The notes: generated by a model from the sequence alone, not told the origin. A DNA stretch of 64,000 nucleotides from Clostridiales bacterium (GCA_004554165.1 SFNQ01000013.1:1-64000), one strand, 5' to 3'. Shown: positions 33,643-43,215, counted from the first letter of the stretch. Made by a program: numbers and translations.

Positions 33643-34611
33643 TTATTCTACCACCGTGGCTGCCGCGCCGTCAAGGAGGATATGAAGGGTTCCGGTCTCA
33701 TCCGTCCGGAGAATCCGTGCGCCGCAGGCGGCAAGCCGCTCCAGCGCCGCGTCGCCGGGCGGGGCGCTTCCCGCGCTGATGAGGGCGATTGTTGGCTGGA
33801 CGGCGGAGAGAAAGCGCTGGCTGGAGGCCTCTCCGCTGCCATGGTCGCCCGCAAGGAGCACGTCCGCATGCAGCAGCTCGTTCGGCAGGACCTTCACCGC
33901 CATGCGCTCCGCCAGCGCGTGGGCGTCGCCGGCCAGCAGAATGGCGCTCTTGCCGTATTGAAGGCGCAGCATGAGGCTGCGGTCCTCCGCCGAGGGATAC
34001 GTTACGTCGTGCGGGGACAGGACGCGCAGCTCCACGTTCTCCGCCCAGTCGATCACGGAGACGAAGCTGGCCATGGTCTCGACAGGCGCAAGCCCCTGGG
34101 CGTCCAGCGCGCGGAGCAGCGGTTTTGCCAGCGGCGAGGCCAGGCAGTCCGCCGTCAGATAGCAGGCGGAGACGGGATAGCGCTCCACGATCGCCGCCAT
34201 GCCGCCCAGCCGCGATTCCACCGGACGGGAGACAAAGACCGCGTCCAGCCGCGCAACCGAATGCGCCTGCAAAAAGGCGTCGATGGCCTCCGCGTCCGCC
34301 CCGCAGCCCGCATCCACAAGCAGGGTGCTGCCATCCGCGGCGCGGGCAAAGAAGCAGTCGCCCTGCACGTCGAGAACATAGGCCTCCAGCAGCAGAACCT
34401 CGCCGGCTGCATCCGTAATCGGCGTGGCGGCGGGCGGCGCGGGCGTTGGCGTGGGGGCGGAACCGCCCCCATCCCCCGCAAGGTAAGAATAAACGGCTGC
34501 GCCCAGCGACAGCAGAAACAGCGCCGCAATCAGCAGCGCAAGGCCCCACTCCGGCAGGCCTTGGCGGGACGGGCGCTCCAATTCCTCAAAATCCCCGTTT
34601 TGCAAAAACAC
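33643..34611 (-). CDS. Membrane-anchored ComEC-like beta-lactamase-fold protein lacking the metal-binding motif
   Basis: 322 aa. One membrane helix (about 23-46), a Pro/Ala/Thr linker, then a fold like the C-terminal domain of ComEC/Rec2: DVQGDCFFARAADGSTLLVDAG, LDAVFVSRPVESRLGGM, SAILLAGDAH and LLAGDHGSGEAS. In active members the second block reads THxHxDHxGG; here those ligands are replaced (SRPVESRLGG), so zinc binding at that site should be lost while the fold and the late HGS motif remain. Probably an inactive or repurposed extracytoplasmic protein. Its stop lies directly upstream of the T-box leader. Confidence 0.7.
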   Translation of the reverse strand: MFLQNGDFEELERPSRQGLPEWGLALLIAALFLLSLGAAVYSYLAGDGGGSAPTPTPAPPAATPITDAAGEVLLLEAYVLDVQGDCFFARAADGSTLLVDAGCGADAEAIDAFLQAHSVARLDAVFVSRPVESRLGGMAAIVERYPVSACYLTADCLASPLAKPLLRALDAQGLAPVETMASFVSVIDWAENVELRVLSPHDVTYPSAEDRSLMLRLQYGKSAILLAGDAHALAERMAVKVLPNELLHADVLLAGDHGSGEASSQRFLSAVQPTIALISAGSAPPGDAALERLAACGARILRTDETGTLHILLDGAAATVVE

Positions 34612-34652
34612 AGAACCACTCCATTCCTGGGCAGGGGGACAGCAGACCGGGA

Positions 34653-35672
34653 TCAGGCCTTCCGGCGGCTTTGGATCAGCTCCGCCGCAATGCTGACGGC
34701 AATCTCGGCGGGCGTTTGCGCGCCGATGGGCAGGCCGATGGGCGCATGGATGCGGGCGATGTCGTCCTGGGAGAAGCCCGCTTCCCCAAGCCGCCTGCGG
34801 ATCATGGCGATCTTTTCCCGGCTGCCGATGCAGCCGATGTAGGCGGCCCCTGTGCGCAGCGCCTGCTCGAGCACGGCGTAGTCCGTCATGTGGCTCCTTG
34901 TCATGGTGACGATCTCATCCTCCGGGCCGATGGACAGGCCGGCCAGCGCTGCCGAAGGCTGGTCGACGATGCAGCGCGCGGCGGCGGGAAAGGCTGTTTT
35001 ACAGCAGAGCTCCGGCCGGTCGTCAATGACCGCGAAGGGGGTTTCCAGCACGCCCAGCAGCGCGCCCAGCTTCCGGGCCACATGCCCCGCGCCGAACAGA
35101 TAGGTTTTGCGCTCCCGGGGCAGCGGCATGCAGAACCAGGCCGGTTCGCCGGACTGGTATACGGGCTGGTTCCAGAGAAAAGGCCGAAGCTCCGCCAGGG
35201 TGACGGATTTTGAGAACGATACCGCCTGCCCGTCGGTGAGCGCGGGTTCCACCCCAAGCCCCCCCGCCCCGGATTGCAGGCGCAGCGCCAGCCAGCCGCC
35301 GCCATCGCCGCACAGCGCGGCCGCATCGGAAAACAGCGTGGCAAAGCGCACATCGCCGCCGGGCAGATACCACAGGCCCACCGTGACCTCTCCGCCGCAG
35401 ATCGCGCCGGGCCCGTCCGGCTGGCGTGCGCCCAGCGTGTGAAAGCTGCGCACCGCGGAGCGGCCCTCGCCCAGCAGCGCAAGACCAAGCTGAATGACCG
35501 AAAACTCCATCTCGCCGCCGCCTACGGTGCCGCTGGTGGACCCGTCCGGCAGCAGGAGCATCTGTGTGCCCGCGCCACGGGGCGTAGAGCCGCTAACCCG
35601 CAGCACCGTGGCCAGCATGGCGGACTCGCCCTGCCGCAGGTGCTGCGCTATGGTCGTATACAATCGTTTCAT
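34653..35672 (-). CDS. XdhC/CoxI family protein (molybdenum enzyme maturation)
   Basis: 339 aa. N-terminal XdhC domain with RVSGSTPRGAGTQMLL and GTVGGGEMEF, C-terminal Rossmann-like XdhC_C domain with LFGAGHVARKLGALLG, VTMTRSHMTDY, YIGCIGSREK and IHAPIGLPIGAQTPAEIAVSI. The family binds molybdenum cofactor and helps sulfurate and insert it into xanthine dehydrogenase-type hydroxylases. No such enzyme is encoded in this window, so its client lies elsewhere. ATG follows CGGAGGAAGCGCCG. Family call secure. Confidence 0.9.
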   Translation of the reverse strand: MKRLYTTIAQHLRQGESAMLATVLRVSGSTPRGAGTQMLLLPDGSTSGTVGGGEMEFSVIQLGLALLGEGRSAVRSFHTLGARQPDGPGAICGGEVTVGLWYLPGGDVRFATLFSDAAALCGDGGGWLALRLQSGAGGLGVEPALTDGQAVSFSKSVTLAELRPFLWNQPVYQSGEPAWFCMPLPRERKTYLFGAGHVARKLGALLGVLETPFAVIDDRPELCCKTAFPAAARCIVDQPSAALAGLSIGPEDEIVTMTRSHMTDYAVLEQALRTGAAYIGCIGSREKIAMIRRRLGEAGFSQDDIARIHAPIGLPIGAQTPAEIAVSIAAELIQSRRKA

Positions 35673-36195
35673 CGGCGCTTCCTCCGTTTTTTATCAGTAT
35701 AGCGGGTATGGGGCGGGAAGACAAGGAGGGCAGGGACGGAAGGGGGGTGCAGAGCGCAGTCAAAAGGTTATACAAAAAAGGATTCCTGCCGGCGGCGGTT
35801 GCGGTAAACGGCGGAACGATTTTGGAAAAAGTGTTTTTTCGATGGACGGGAAGGGGAAGCCACGCCCCGAGGAAAGATTTGGCACCCCGTCGCAGGCAAA
35901 CGCCTGCCGCAGCGCAACGCGCTTGGCGGCACGGGCGGTATCCGGCGATGGCGAAGGAACGGCCGCCCACACGCCCCTGCCGCAGCGGGGAGGGGAACAG
36001 AATCCGTTGGACAGCCCTGCTCTCGGAGAAGCGGGTCGCCGGGTCGCGACATACCTGCGCGGAGCCGGGAGCGGGCGATGCACCCCTGAGGGAAAGCGCC
36101 GGCGAAAGGCGCTTCGATTCGGAAGGAGGCACCACGCGGGAGCCATGGCGCGAAGGCCGTTATAGCCGGGGCCGGCGGATTGGAAAACGCCCTTT
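35673..36195. other. GC-rich spacer without a supported gene
   Basis: About 520 bp. Open frames exist on both strands by composition but none has a ribosome site or recognisable product. The first 30 bp (TATAGCGGGTATGG) are the upstream region of the minus-strand xdhC-type gene. Confidence 0.4.
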
Positions 36196-37374
36196 TTACT
36201 GCACCTCAAGCGGTACGCGGCTTGCGGTCCGATGTTCTTCAACAAGGTGCTCGTAGCGGTCAAGCACGCGGTCAATGACTTCGGGCCAGGGCAGGTAGAT
36301 GGTCTTTCTGGCACATTCGCCCAGCCGCCGGGCAAGATCCGGCTCGTCCAGCGTCCGCTGGAGCGTGGCCGCAAGGCTCTCCGGGGTATCCTCGCAGAGC
36401 AGGCCGTTTTCGCCGTCGCTGATGGCCTCCGCGGCCGCACTGCCGCGAACGACCACGCTGGCCGTGCCCATGGCTGCGGCTTCACGCACCACCATGCCAG
36501 AAGTATCGTAGAGCGAGGGAAATACGAACATGGTCGCCGCCTGATACAGGCCGTTCAGCAGCTTGTCCTCGCACAGATGCCCGGTGCAGACCGTCCGTTC
36601 ACCCAGGGAAAGGCTGTCCGCCAGCTTCTGAATCGCCGCTACATCGGGGCCGGTGCCGGCGAGCACCAGCTGAAAGTCCGCGCCGCGCTCCCGGAGAAGG
36701 GCCATGGCCTCAAGAATGTGGCGGATATTCTTCTTCCAGTTCATCTGGCCGCAGTAGAGGAAGACCGGCGCGTCTCCGAGATGGAAGCGCTCCCGTGCCA
36801 GCGCAAGCTGCTCGTCCGTGGGCGCAACATTCGGCGTGCCGTTGGGCATGACGACGATCCTGCCCGTATAGCCATAGTCCCGCAGGGTGTCCGCCGAGCT
36901 GTAGCTGACCGTCCAGACCTCGTCGCAGCGCTCATAAAAGCCAACCACATACCGCACGCCGATATCCGCCAGCATCTCTGCGCGGGTGAGCTGGTAAAAA
37001 TCATCGTAGTATTTGGAGTGGAAGGTGCCGATCACCGGAATTCCCCGCCGTCTGCCGATGCGCAGCGCCTCCTGCCCGGCGATGAAGGGGCTGTGGGCGT
37101 GGATGATGTCGAGCTGCACCTTCTGGATGCGCATGTTGTAGTGCGTGTCCAGCAGGGGGATACCGGTCTGGTACTGCTTCTGCTTGGGCAGATTGCGGCT
37201 CACAAATTCGATCAGCTCAAAGGGTGCGCCGCCCATATAGCCCCTGTCCGCCATGGGCGCTACCACATAGCACTCATGACCCTTGCCGGCAATGGTCATG
37301 GCATAGTTGTATACAACCCGTCCGACACCGTCCACAATGGGGAAGAAGGTATCCGAAAACTGACCGATTCGCAT
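36196..37374 (-). CDS. Glycosyltransferase family 4, glycolipid synthase-like
   Basis: 392 aa GT-B enzyme. N-terminal SDTFFPIVDGVGRVVYNYA and the acceptor-side HAHSPFIAG, C-terminal nucleotide-sugar site with LYCGQMNWKKN, VFPSLYDTSGMVVREAAAMG including the E-x7-E motif. Closest in style to Firmicutes diacylglycerol glucosyltransferases that build glycolipid anchors, but the lipid acceptor is an inference. Cytoplasmic, membrane-associated. Start at 37374 follows AAAGGAGGC. It is the last gene of a minus-strand series behind the GT14 gene and the RND exporter. Confidence 0.85.
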   Translation of the reverse strand: MRIGQFSDTFFPIVDGVGRVVYNYAMTIAGKGHECYVVAPMADRGYMGGAPFELIEFVSRNLPKQKQYQTGIPLLDTHYNMRIQKVQLDIIHAHSPFIAGQEALRIGRRRGIPVIGTFHSKYYDDFYQLTRAEMLADIGVRYVVGFYERCDEVWTVSYSSADTLRDYGYTGRIVVMPNGTPNVAPTDEQLALARERFHLGDAPVFLYCGQMNWKKNIRHILEAMALLRERGADFQLVLAGTGPDVAAIQKLADSLSLGERTVCTGHLCEDKLLNGLYQAATMFVFPSLYDTSGMVVREAAAMGTASVVVRGSAAAEAISDGENGLLCEDTPESLAATLQRTLDEPDLARRLGECARKTIYLPWPEVIDRVLDRYEHLVEEHRTASRVPLEVQ

Positions 37375-37535
37375 GCGCGGCGTAGCCTCCTTTGCATTGC
37401 ACTGTTGTATTCCGGGCAAGAAGATTATAACACGGCGCCGCGGAAACCACCCTTAAATTTTTATGAATTTCGGCGCTGCCGCAGTTCTTTCACACTTTTA
37501 TCCGCAAGCGGGGACCAAACCCGCAGCCCGGAGCC

Positions 37536-38501
37536 TCAGTCCCCCGATTCCGGAGCGCCGTCTGCGGGCTGCGCCGGCGCGTCCTCCCGGACGGGAACGA
37601 GGTCCTCCGCCGAAACCGCGCGGGGCGGTTTTTTGCAGAGATGACGGAAGATTGCCTCGATGACGGCGGAATCGGTCGTTTGCGAGAATTTTCGGGCAAA
37701 GAGGCGGTCGCTGTCGAGAAGGAGCGCGAGGTCGTCCATCCGGAAGGTATACGGCGCGCCCCGCTCCCAGTCGATCAGCCGATAGCAGCTCGGTACGATT
37801 GCCTCGCGGAACGGAGAATTGTATGCCAGCGTCTGCAAAAAGAGTTCGTCGGCGTTTTTCGTCCGGTAAAAGCACTTGCGGATCAGGGGGAGCTGCTGCA
37901 GAACGTACTCCGCAAAAGCCTGTGGAATGGAGAACCAGTTGTCGCCAAAAACATAGGAAAGACCGGAGCGCGCCATGCGGTTTACGCCAAGCGCCCGCTG
38001 CAGGCGGCAGAATAACTGGTCGAGCAGCGAGAGATACGCCCTGGCGCGCGTTTCGCCGCGCCCGATCAGGTTTTGCAGCGGATGGTATTGTGCAAGCCGC
38101 TGTTCCAGCAGGGCCTGCGCCGGATGGAAATTGCATCCGAGGTAGATGCGGTCGTCAGACGCTAAAAAGAATGCGTGGATCTCATCCTGTGTCTTGATGG
38201 GCAGATCAACGCCGGAGAGCAGGTGATAGTAAGCGTAGGAACCTCTGGCGGCCGCCATGTCCAGCAGGCGCAGTTCGCACCTGATCTGCGAATCTCCGCC
38301 CCAGCTCACGGGCATCCGCTCCGCAAGATAAAGGTTGGAAGAGGTCAGAAGTGCATAGAGCCGGGCGGGATCAAAGCCGCGCGCTCTGCGGTCCACATGC
38401 AGATAGATGTCGTTGCGCGGATCGTCAAGCAGCTGGAGGAGCGTTTCAAGAAGCCCGAATTCATGGTGCGCCATGATGAGATAAGCGTGTCGCGTTCGCA
38501 T
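37536..38501 (-). CDS. Branch-type (GT14) beta-1,6-N-acetylglucosaminyltransferase-like protein with a borrowed C-terminal tail
   Basis: 321 aa. Core-2/I-branching family features: AYLIMAHHEFGLLETLLQLL at the N-terminus, IYLHVDRRA, YYHLLSGVDLPIKTQ, and SYVFGDNWFSI. The family core ends near residue 285; the last ~34 residues, beginning CKKPPRAVS, are the same as the C-terminal tail of the upstream RND exporter and come from a 74-bp direct repeat. The tail therefore was joined by recombination. GAGAGGTATCC supports the start at 38501. Acceptor unknown; a cell-surface polysaccharide or glycolipid is likely given the GT4 neighbour. Confidence 0.82.
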   Translation of the reverse strand: MRTRHAYLIMAHHEFGLLETLLQLLDDPRNDIYLHVDRRARGFDPARLYALLTSSNLYLAERMPVSWGGDSQIRCELRLLDMAAARGSYAYYHLLSGVDLPIKTQDEIHAFFLASDDRIYLGCNFHPAQALLEQRLAQYHPLQNLIGRGETRARAYLSLLDQLFCRLQRALGVNRMARSGLSYVFGDNWFSIPQAFAEYVLQQLPLIRKCFYRTKNADELFLQTLAYNSPFREAIVPSCYRLIDWERGAPYTFRMDDLALLLDSDRLFARKFSQTTDSAVIEAIFRHLCKKPPRAVSAEDLVPVREDAPAQPADGAPESGD

Positions 38502-38707
38502 GGAAGGATACCTCTCTTCAAGTATTGTATTTGAAACGGGGGGACAGGCCGCCGTCAGCGGGGACTGTCGCCGCCGCGCCTGACGGCGCTTTCCCCTGCG
38601 GCAGGGTCGGCAAGCGGACCGTTTTCCCCGCCCGCGGGCTGCGCCGGCGCGTCCTCCCGGACGGGAACGAGGTCCTCCGCCGAAACCGCGCGGGGCGGTT
38701 TTTTGCA
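37564..38707. repeat. Perfect 74-bp direct repeats bracketing the GT14 gene
   Basis: Copies at 37564-37637 and 38634-38707, identical over 74 bp (begin GCGGGCTGCGCCGGCG, end GGCGGTTTTTTGCA), 1070 bp apart. Each encodes, on the minus strand, the same 25-residue tail. The right copy is the native end of the RND gene; the left forms the end of the GT14 gene. Confidence 0.9.
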
Positions 38708-41700
38708 CCATGCGTCGTAGATGGCCGGCACGATGAACAGCGTCATCAGCGTCGCGTAGACGAGGCCGCCGATGGAAACCACCGCCACCGGCTGAATGAG
38801 CGAGGCCCCAGGGCCCGCGCCCATGGCCATGGGAATCAGGCCGAGAATGGTGGTCAGCGCCGTCATGAGTACGGGCCGCAGGCGCAGGCGGCAGGCCTCG
38901 AGCACGGCCTCGCGCCGCTCCATGCCGCCCTGCCGGAGCTGGTTCATGCAGTCGATCAGCACGATGCCGTTGTTGACGATGATGCCGACGAGCATGACGA
39001 AGCCGATCATGGAAACAATGCTGATTTCAAAGCCGGCAACCAGCAGCGCCAGCAGGCCGCCCGTGAACGCCAGCGGAATGGTCAGCATGACGATAAAGGG
39101 AGAAAGCAGCGACTGGAACTGCGCCACCATGATGAGATACACGATCACAATGCCCAGCAGCAGCATCAGCAGAAGATCGTTCATGGCCTCCATGATGGTC
39201 TCGTTCTCGCCGGAGAATTCGAGACGGAAGCCCTCCGGCAGCGCATAGCCGGCAAGCGTGCGCTCTGCGTCTGCGGTCACCAGCGTAACGTTATGGCCCG
39301 GCTTCAGCGCGGCCGTAATGGAGAGGTACCGCCGCTGCTCGGAGCGGGCGATGGATTGGAGCGTTTCACCCTCGGAAAAGACGGCGATGTCGCGCAGCGG
39401 GACGCGCTGCTTTTTCCCCTCCCGGTCGGTGAGCGTCAGCACAAGGTTTTTTATGTCGCTGACGGAGACGCCCGACTCGTCCGCCACGATGACTACGTCG
39501 TTGCCGCTGTCGGCAACGGAGGCGGCGGTGGATTCGTTCCGGATGGCTTTGGCAATCTCCATGTACACCTGCGCCGTGGTCAGTCCCTGGCGCATGGCCT
39601 TTTCTTTATCCACGCGGATGGAAAGCTCCGGCGTGGTGCGCTCAAGGCCGTCCGAAACGGTTTCCACGCCGGGCACCTGCGCCAGCAGTCCGGCCACCTC
39701 CCTTGCGCACTGCTGGAGGCCGTCCAGGTCCTCGCCGTAGAGGTTGACCGTGATGCCGCTGCCGGAAAGCGCGGACATATCCATGCCGGAGCTGCTTGCG
39801 CTGACCTCGCAGTCCAGATCCGCGCACAGCGATTCCAGCTCGTTGGCAATCTCGGCGCTGGTTTTTTCCTTGTCGCTGCGCAGCACCACATACATCTCCA
39901 GCTCGTTGGCGCTGGCGCCGGCGGACAGGCCCACCATGCCGCCCAGCCCCTGGGATTGCATGACGCCCACGGTGTCCACATAGGGGAGCGCAGAGAAGCG
40001 CTCGTAGATCTCGTCCGCCATGGCGGCGCTGTCGGCAAGGGTTGCCGTTTCATCCAGCGTGATGTCAAGACTGATCTGCGTGCTGTCCATCTCGGGCATG
40101 TAGGCAAAGCCGCGGGAAATGGCGGCGTAGCCCGAGAGCAGGAGCAGGAGCAGCGAGAGCAGGAGGACCGGCGCCTTGTGGCGCAGCACGACGGCCAGCA
40201 GCCGCGTATACAGCCGGGCCAGACGGTCGAACAGCGCTGGTTTTTTCTGCTCCTGCACGCGGCGGAGTACGCCGCTGGACAGGGCGGGGATCAGCGTCAG
40301 CGCCACGATCAGGCTGGCCAGCAGCGAATAGCCGATGGTCAGCGCCATGTCCGCAAAGAGCTGCCGCGTCATGCCCTCAACAAAGACGATGGGCAGGAAC
40401 ACGCAAACCGTGGTGAGCGTTGAGGCGGTGATGGCTGCGGCCACCTGCGCCGCGCCGGAGATGGCCGCGCGGTAGACGGATTCGCCGTTTTTCCGCAGGC
40501 GGTAGATGTTTTCGATGACGACGATGGAGTTGTCCACCAGCATGCCAACGCCCACGGCCAGGCCCGACATGGAGATAACGTTGAGCGTTACGCCGGAAAA
40601 ATACATGAGCGCCACCGCAAAGGTCAGGCTGATGGGGATGGAACAGGCGATGATGAAGGTGGGCCGGACGTCGCGCAGAAACAGCAGCAGGATCAGCATC
40701 GCCAGCGCGGCGCCGATGAGCAGGTTTTGCAGCACGGAGTTGACCACAAGGTGGATGTAATCGCCCTGATCCATCAGCGTGGTGAAGGACAGGCCCTCGT
40801 AGCGCTGCCGGAACCCGTCGAAGGCGTTGAGAATATTTTCGGATACGGTGGCCGTCGCGTAATTCGACTGCTTGTTGAAGGTCAGCAGTACGCCGTCGCT
40901 GCCGTTGATGCGGGCGTAGGTGCTGTCCGCGTTGTCCGCAATGAGGACCTCCGCCACGTCCGACAGGCAGACCGGCTCCAGCCCGTCAAGGCCCAGGTCC
41001 AGCAGGATCAGGCCGTTCAGCTCCTCTGCGGACTGGAAGGAATCTCCCACATAGACCAGCCAGTCCACGCCGTCCTCCGTCACATAGCCCGCGGGCATGG
41101 AGAAATCCTGCGCGCCGAGGATGGAGGCTACGGTTTCCAGCGTAACGATATCGTTGGCGTCGGCTGCGTCGTAGGCATCCTGCTTGGCCTCGGAGAGTTC
41201 TTCGGCGGCTTCGTCCAGCTGCTCCTGTGCCTCCGACAGCTCCTCCCGGGCGTTTTTGATCTGGCGCGAGCCGCTGTTGAGCTGCTTTTCCGCGGCCGCC
41301 AGTTCTGCGGCGGTCTGGGTCTTTTTCTCATCCAGCGCCTTTTGCGATTCGGCCAGCGTGGCAAGCTGCGCTTCGGCGGCGGAGAGGGCCGCGCGGTTTG
41401 CGCTCAGGTCCGCCCTGGCGGCGGCCGCGGCGCTGACCGAGGCCTCCAGCTCCTGAAGCTTTGCCTTATCCTCCGCGGGCTGCTGGTCCGGCGGCAGGGC
41501 GGCCAGGCTGTCCCGCAGCGCGTCCCGCGCGGCCACCAGCGAATCGTAGGATTCGCCCAGAGAGATCAGCTCTTTCAGCCCGTCGATGGCGGTGTTGAGC
41601 TGCGATTTGCCCTCGTCAATCTGCTGCTGCGCGCTTTTGAACTGGGCGTTTGCGGCGGCCTCGCCCTCCCGCAGCTCCTTCTTGCCTGTGCGGAGTTTGC

Positions 41701-42397
41701 GCTCGCCGGAATCCAGCTTCGCCTCCCCCTCTGCGATCTCCTGCTGCGCGTCCGCCAGTTCCTGCTCGGGCTCTGCAAATTCCTCGTCGATGGCGGCGCG
41801 AATCCGCTGGTTCAGGCGGTCGATCTTCTCCTGCCGGATGACCACGTTTACACGCTCGAACACCGAGCCGGAGAGGGAGACGCTGGCCACGCCCTCGATG
41901 CCCTCCAGCTGCGGCAGGAGCGTTTCCGTCACAAAGTCCGACAGAGCGACGGTATCATACCCCTCCCGGGCGACGGCGGAGACGTTGATGGGCAGCATGT
42001 TGGGATTGATTTTGAGGATGACGGGCGTGCCGGTCTCCTCCGGCCACGAGGCGGAAAGCTGATCCAGCTTTTCGCGCAGGTTCATGGTGGAGGCGTCCAT
42101 GTTGGCGTCGCCCGCAAATTGAAGCATGACCATCGAGTAGTTTTCGTTGGAGCGGGAATCCACCTGCTTGATGCCGTCCAGCGTAGCGGCCGCCTGTTCC
42201 ACGGGCTTTGTGATCGTGCCTTCGATTTTTTCCGGGCTGGCGCCGGTGCAGGTGGTAACGACGATCACATAGGGAAAGTCGATATTGGGCAGCAGGTCCG
42301 GCGTCATCCGTGTAAAGGACACCGCGCCCAGGATAACCACGAGAATCACCGCAACGAGAACGGTCATGGGTTTTTTTACGGAAAATTTAGCAAGCAT
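38555..42397 (-). CDS. RND (AcrB-like) efflux permease with a large coiled-coil insertion
   Basis: 1280 aa, longer than the ~1030 aa of AcrB. First helix after FSVKKPMTVLVAVIL, porter segments, twelve predicted helices, and the RND blocks SGLAVGVGMLVDNSIVVIEN and GFVMLVGIIVNNGIVLID. Residues about 200-420 are a Gln/Glu/Ala-rich coiled coil inserted in the first porter loop, a feature of monoderm RND pumps that may bridge the wall in place of a separate adaptor. Start at 42397 gives 6 bp to GGGGAGG; the ATG at 42403 would abut it. It overlaps the tetR-type gene and is surely under its control. Confidence 0.9.
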   Translation of the reverse strand: MLAKFSVKKPMTVLVAVILVVILGAVSFTRMTPDLLPNIDFPYVIVVTTCTGASPEKIEGTITKPVEQAAATLDGIKQVDSRSNENYSMVMLQFAGDANMDASTMNLREKLDQLSASWPEETGTPVILKINPNMLPINVSAVAREGYDTVALSDFVTETLLPQLEGIEGVASVSLSGSVFERVNVVIRQEKIDRLNQRIRAAIDEEFAEPEQELADAQQEIAEGEAKLDSGERKLRTGKKELREGEAAANAQFKSAQQQIDEGKSQLNTAIDGLKELISLGESYDSLVAARDALRDSLAALPPDQQPAEDKAKLQELEASVSAAAAARADLSANRAALSAAEAQLATLAESQKALDEKKTQTAAELAAAEKQLNSGSRQIKNAREELSEAQEQLDEAAEELSEAKQDAYDAADANDIVTLETVASILGAQDFSMPAGYVTEDGVDWLVYVGDSFQSAEELNGLILLDLGLDGLEPVCLSDVAEVLIADNADSTYARINGSDGVLLTFNKQSNYATATVSENILNAFDGFRQRYEGLSFTTLMDQGDYIHLVVNSVLQNLLIGAALAMLILLLFLRDVRPTFIIACSIPISLTFAVALMYFSGVTLNVISMSGLAVGVGMLVDNSIVVIENIYRLRKNGESVYRAAISGAAQVAAAITASTLTTVCVFLPIVFVEGMTRQLFADMALTIGYSLLASLIVALTLIPALSSGVLRRVQEQKKPALFDRLARLYTRLLAVVLRHKAPVLLLSLLLLLLSGYAAISRGFAYMPEMDSTQISLDITLDETATLADSAAMADEIYERFSALPYVDTVGVMQSQGLGGMVGLSAGASANELEMYVVLRSDKEKTSAEIANELESLCADLDCEVSASSSGMDMSALSGSGITVNLYGEDLDGLQQCAREVAGLLAQVPGVETVSDGLERTTPELSIRVDKEKAMRQGLTTAQVYMEIAKAIRNESTAASVADSGNDVVIVADESGVSVSDIKNLVLTLTDREGKKQRVPLRDIAVFSEGETLQSIARSEQRRYLSITAALKPGHNVTLVTADAERTLAGYALPEGFRLEFSGENETIMEAMNDLLLMLLLGIVIVYLIMVAQFQSLLSPFIVMLTIPLAFTGGLLALLVAGFEISIVSMIGFVMLVGIIVNNGIVLIDCMNQLRQGGMERREAVLEACRLRLRPVLMTALTTILGLIPMAMGAGPGASLIQPVAVVSIGGLVYATLMTLFIVPAIYDAWCKKPPRAVSAEDLVPVREDAPAQPAGGENGPLADPAAGESAVRRGGDSPR

Positions 42398-43016
42398 TGG
42401 CATCCTCCCCTCTGCGCGACAGGCCGCGCCTGAGCAGTTCCAGCTTTTTTACGAGCCGCTCCCGGACGGCGGCAGCATCTCCCTCCGGGGCGAACAGCTC
42501 CGTTGCGGCGCAGCGGAGAAGGGACTGTAAAAGCTCTGCGGCAAGTTCCAGCTCCTCCGCGGTTGCGAGGGACAGGGCCTTTCGGTTTACCAGCGGCAGC
42601 AGCCGTTTCAGCCGGTCCTCCCGAAGCCGGCGGAGCGATTCCAGGATCCCCTGATCGCGGACGCGAAGATTGGCGATCAGGTTTTTGCAGAAGCCGGGCT
42701 CCTGCTGCGAGGCGTCCAGCTCGGTCAGCTTGTCAAACAGGGCAAGCGCCGTTAGAAAGATATCCCCGCCGGTGTCCCGCAGCGCGCTTTCCAGATAGCC
42801 GAAGAGGCGCTCGTGGCAGCCCTGCAGCAGGTAGCGGAACAGATCCTCCTTGCCCTGAAAATACTGATAAAAGCTCCCGCGCGGGATCTCCGCCTTCTGC
42901 ACGATGCGGTTGATGGACACCTCCGGAAAGGCGGCGCGGGCGAACTCTCCCCGCGCGGCGCAGAGGAGCTTTTGCCGCTTTTCCTCCGGCAGGCGGAAAA
43001 AGGTATCGGTGGGCAT
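42387..43016 (-). CDS. TetR/AcrR family repressor of the RND exporter
   Basis: 209 aa. N-terminal HTH with ARGEFARAAFPEVSINRIVQ and IPRGSFYQYFQGKEDLF, C-terminal ligand/dimer domain without recognisable specificity. AGGAGGCGAGCGCC precedes the ATG. Its last codons overlap the start of the RND gene by about 11 bp, so regulator and pump are co-expressed. A perfect 15-bp palindrome just downstream of its promoter (43045-43059) is the likely operator, giving autorepression relieved by an exported compound. Confidence 0.9.
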   Translation of the reverse strand: MPTDTFFRLPEEKRQKLLCAARGEFARAAFPEVSINRIVQKAEIPRGSFYQYFQGKEDLFRYLLQGCHERLFGYLESALRDTGGDIFLTALALFDKLTELDASQQEPGFCKNLIANLRVRDQGILESLRRLREDRLKRLLPLVNRKALSLATAEELELAAELLQSLLRCAATELFAPEGDAAAVRERLVKKLELLRRGLSRRGEDANAC

Positions 43017-43044
43017 GGCGCTCGCCTCCTGAAAAAGATGAAAA

Positions 43045-43103
43045 ATGACAACTTGTCATATAATGGCGCGTCATATTATAAAGGAGCGCCGATGGGCTGT
43101 CAA
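43045..43103 (-). promoter_or_regulatory. Consensus promoter and palindromic operator of the tetR-RND operon
   Basis: Minus strand: TTGACA (43103-43098), 17 bp, TATAAT (43080-43075), a full sigma-A consensus. The palindrome ATGACAAGTTGTCAT (43059-43045) lies just after the expected transcription start, placed to block elongation. Confidence 0.85.
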
Positions 43104-43215
43104 GAACTTCCCGGCTTTTTCACAATTTCCAAATAAGCGGGGGGCGCAGGCCCGGGCTTTCGCGGGGCGGTGAAATCTGCTATACTGCTGGAAGATTGAT
43201 CCGGAGGGACAGAAC

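Noticed and set aside
38525..42433. Long plus-strand frames opposite the RND gene
   Set aside because: Antisense to a clearly conserved transporter; repetitive Leu/Gly/Gln reading only.
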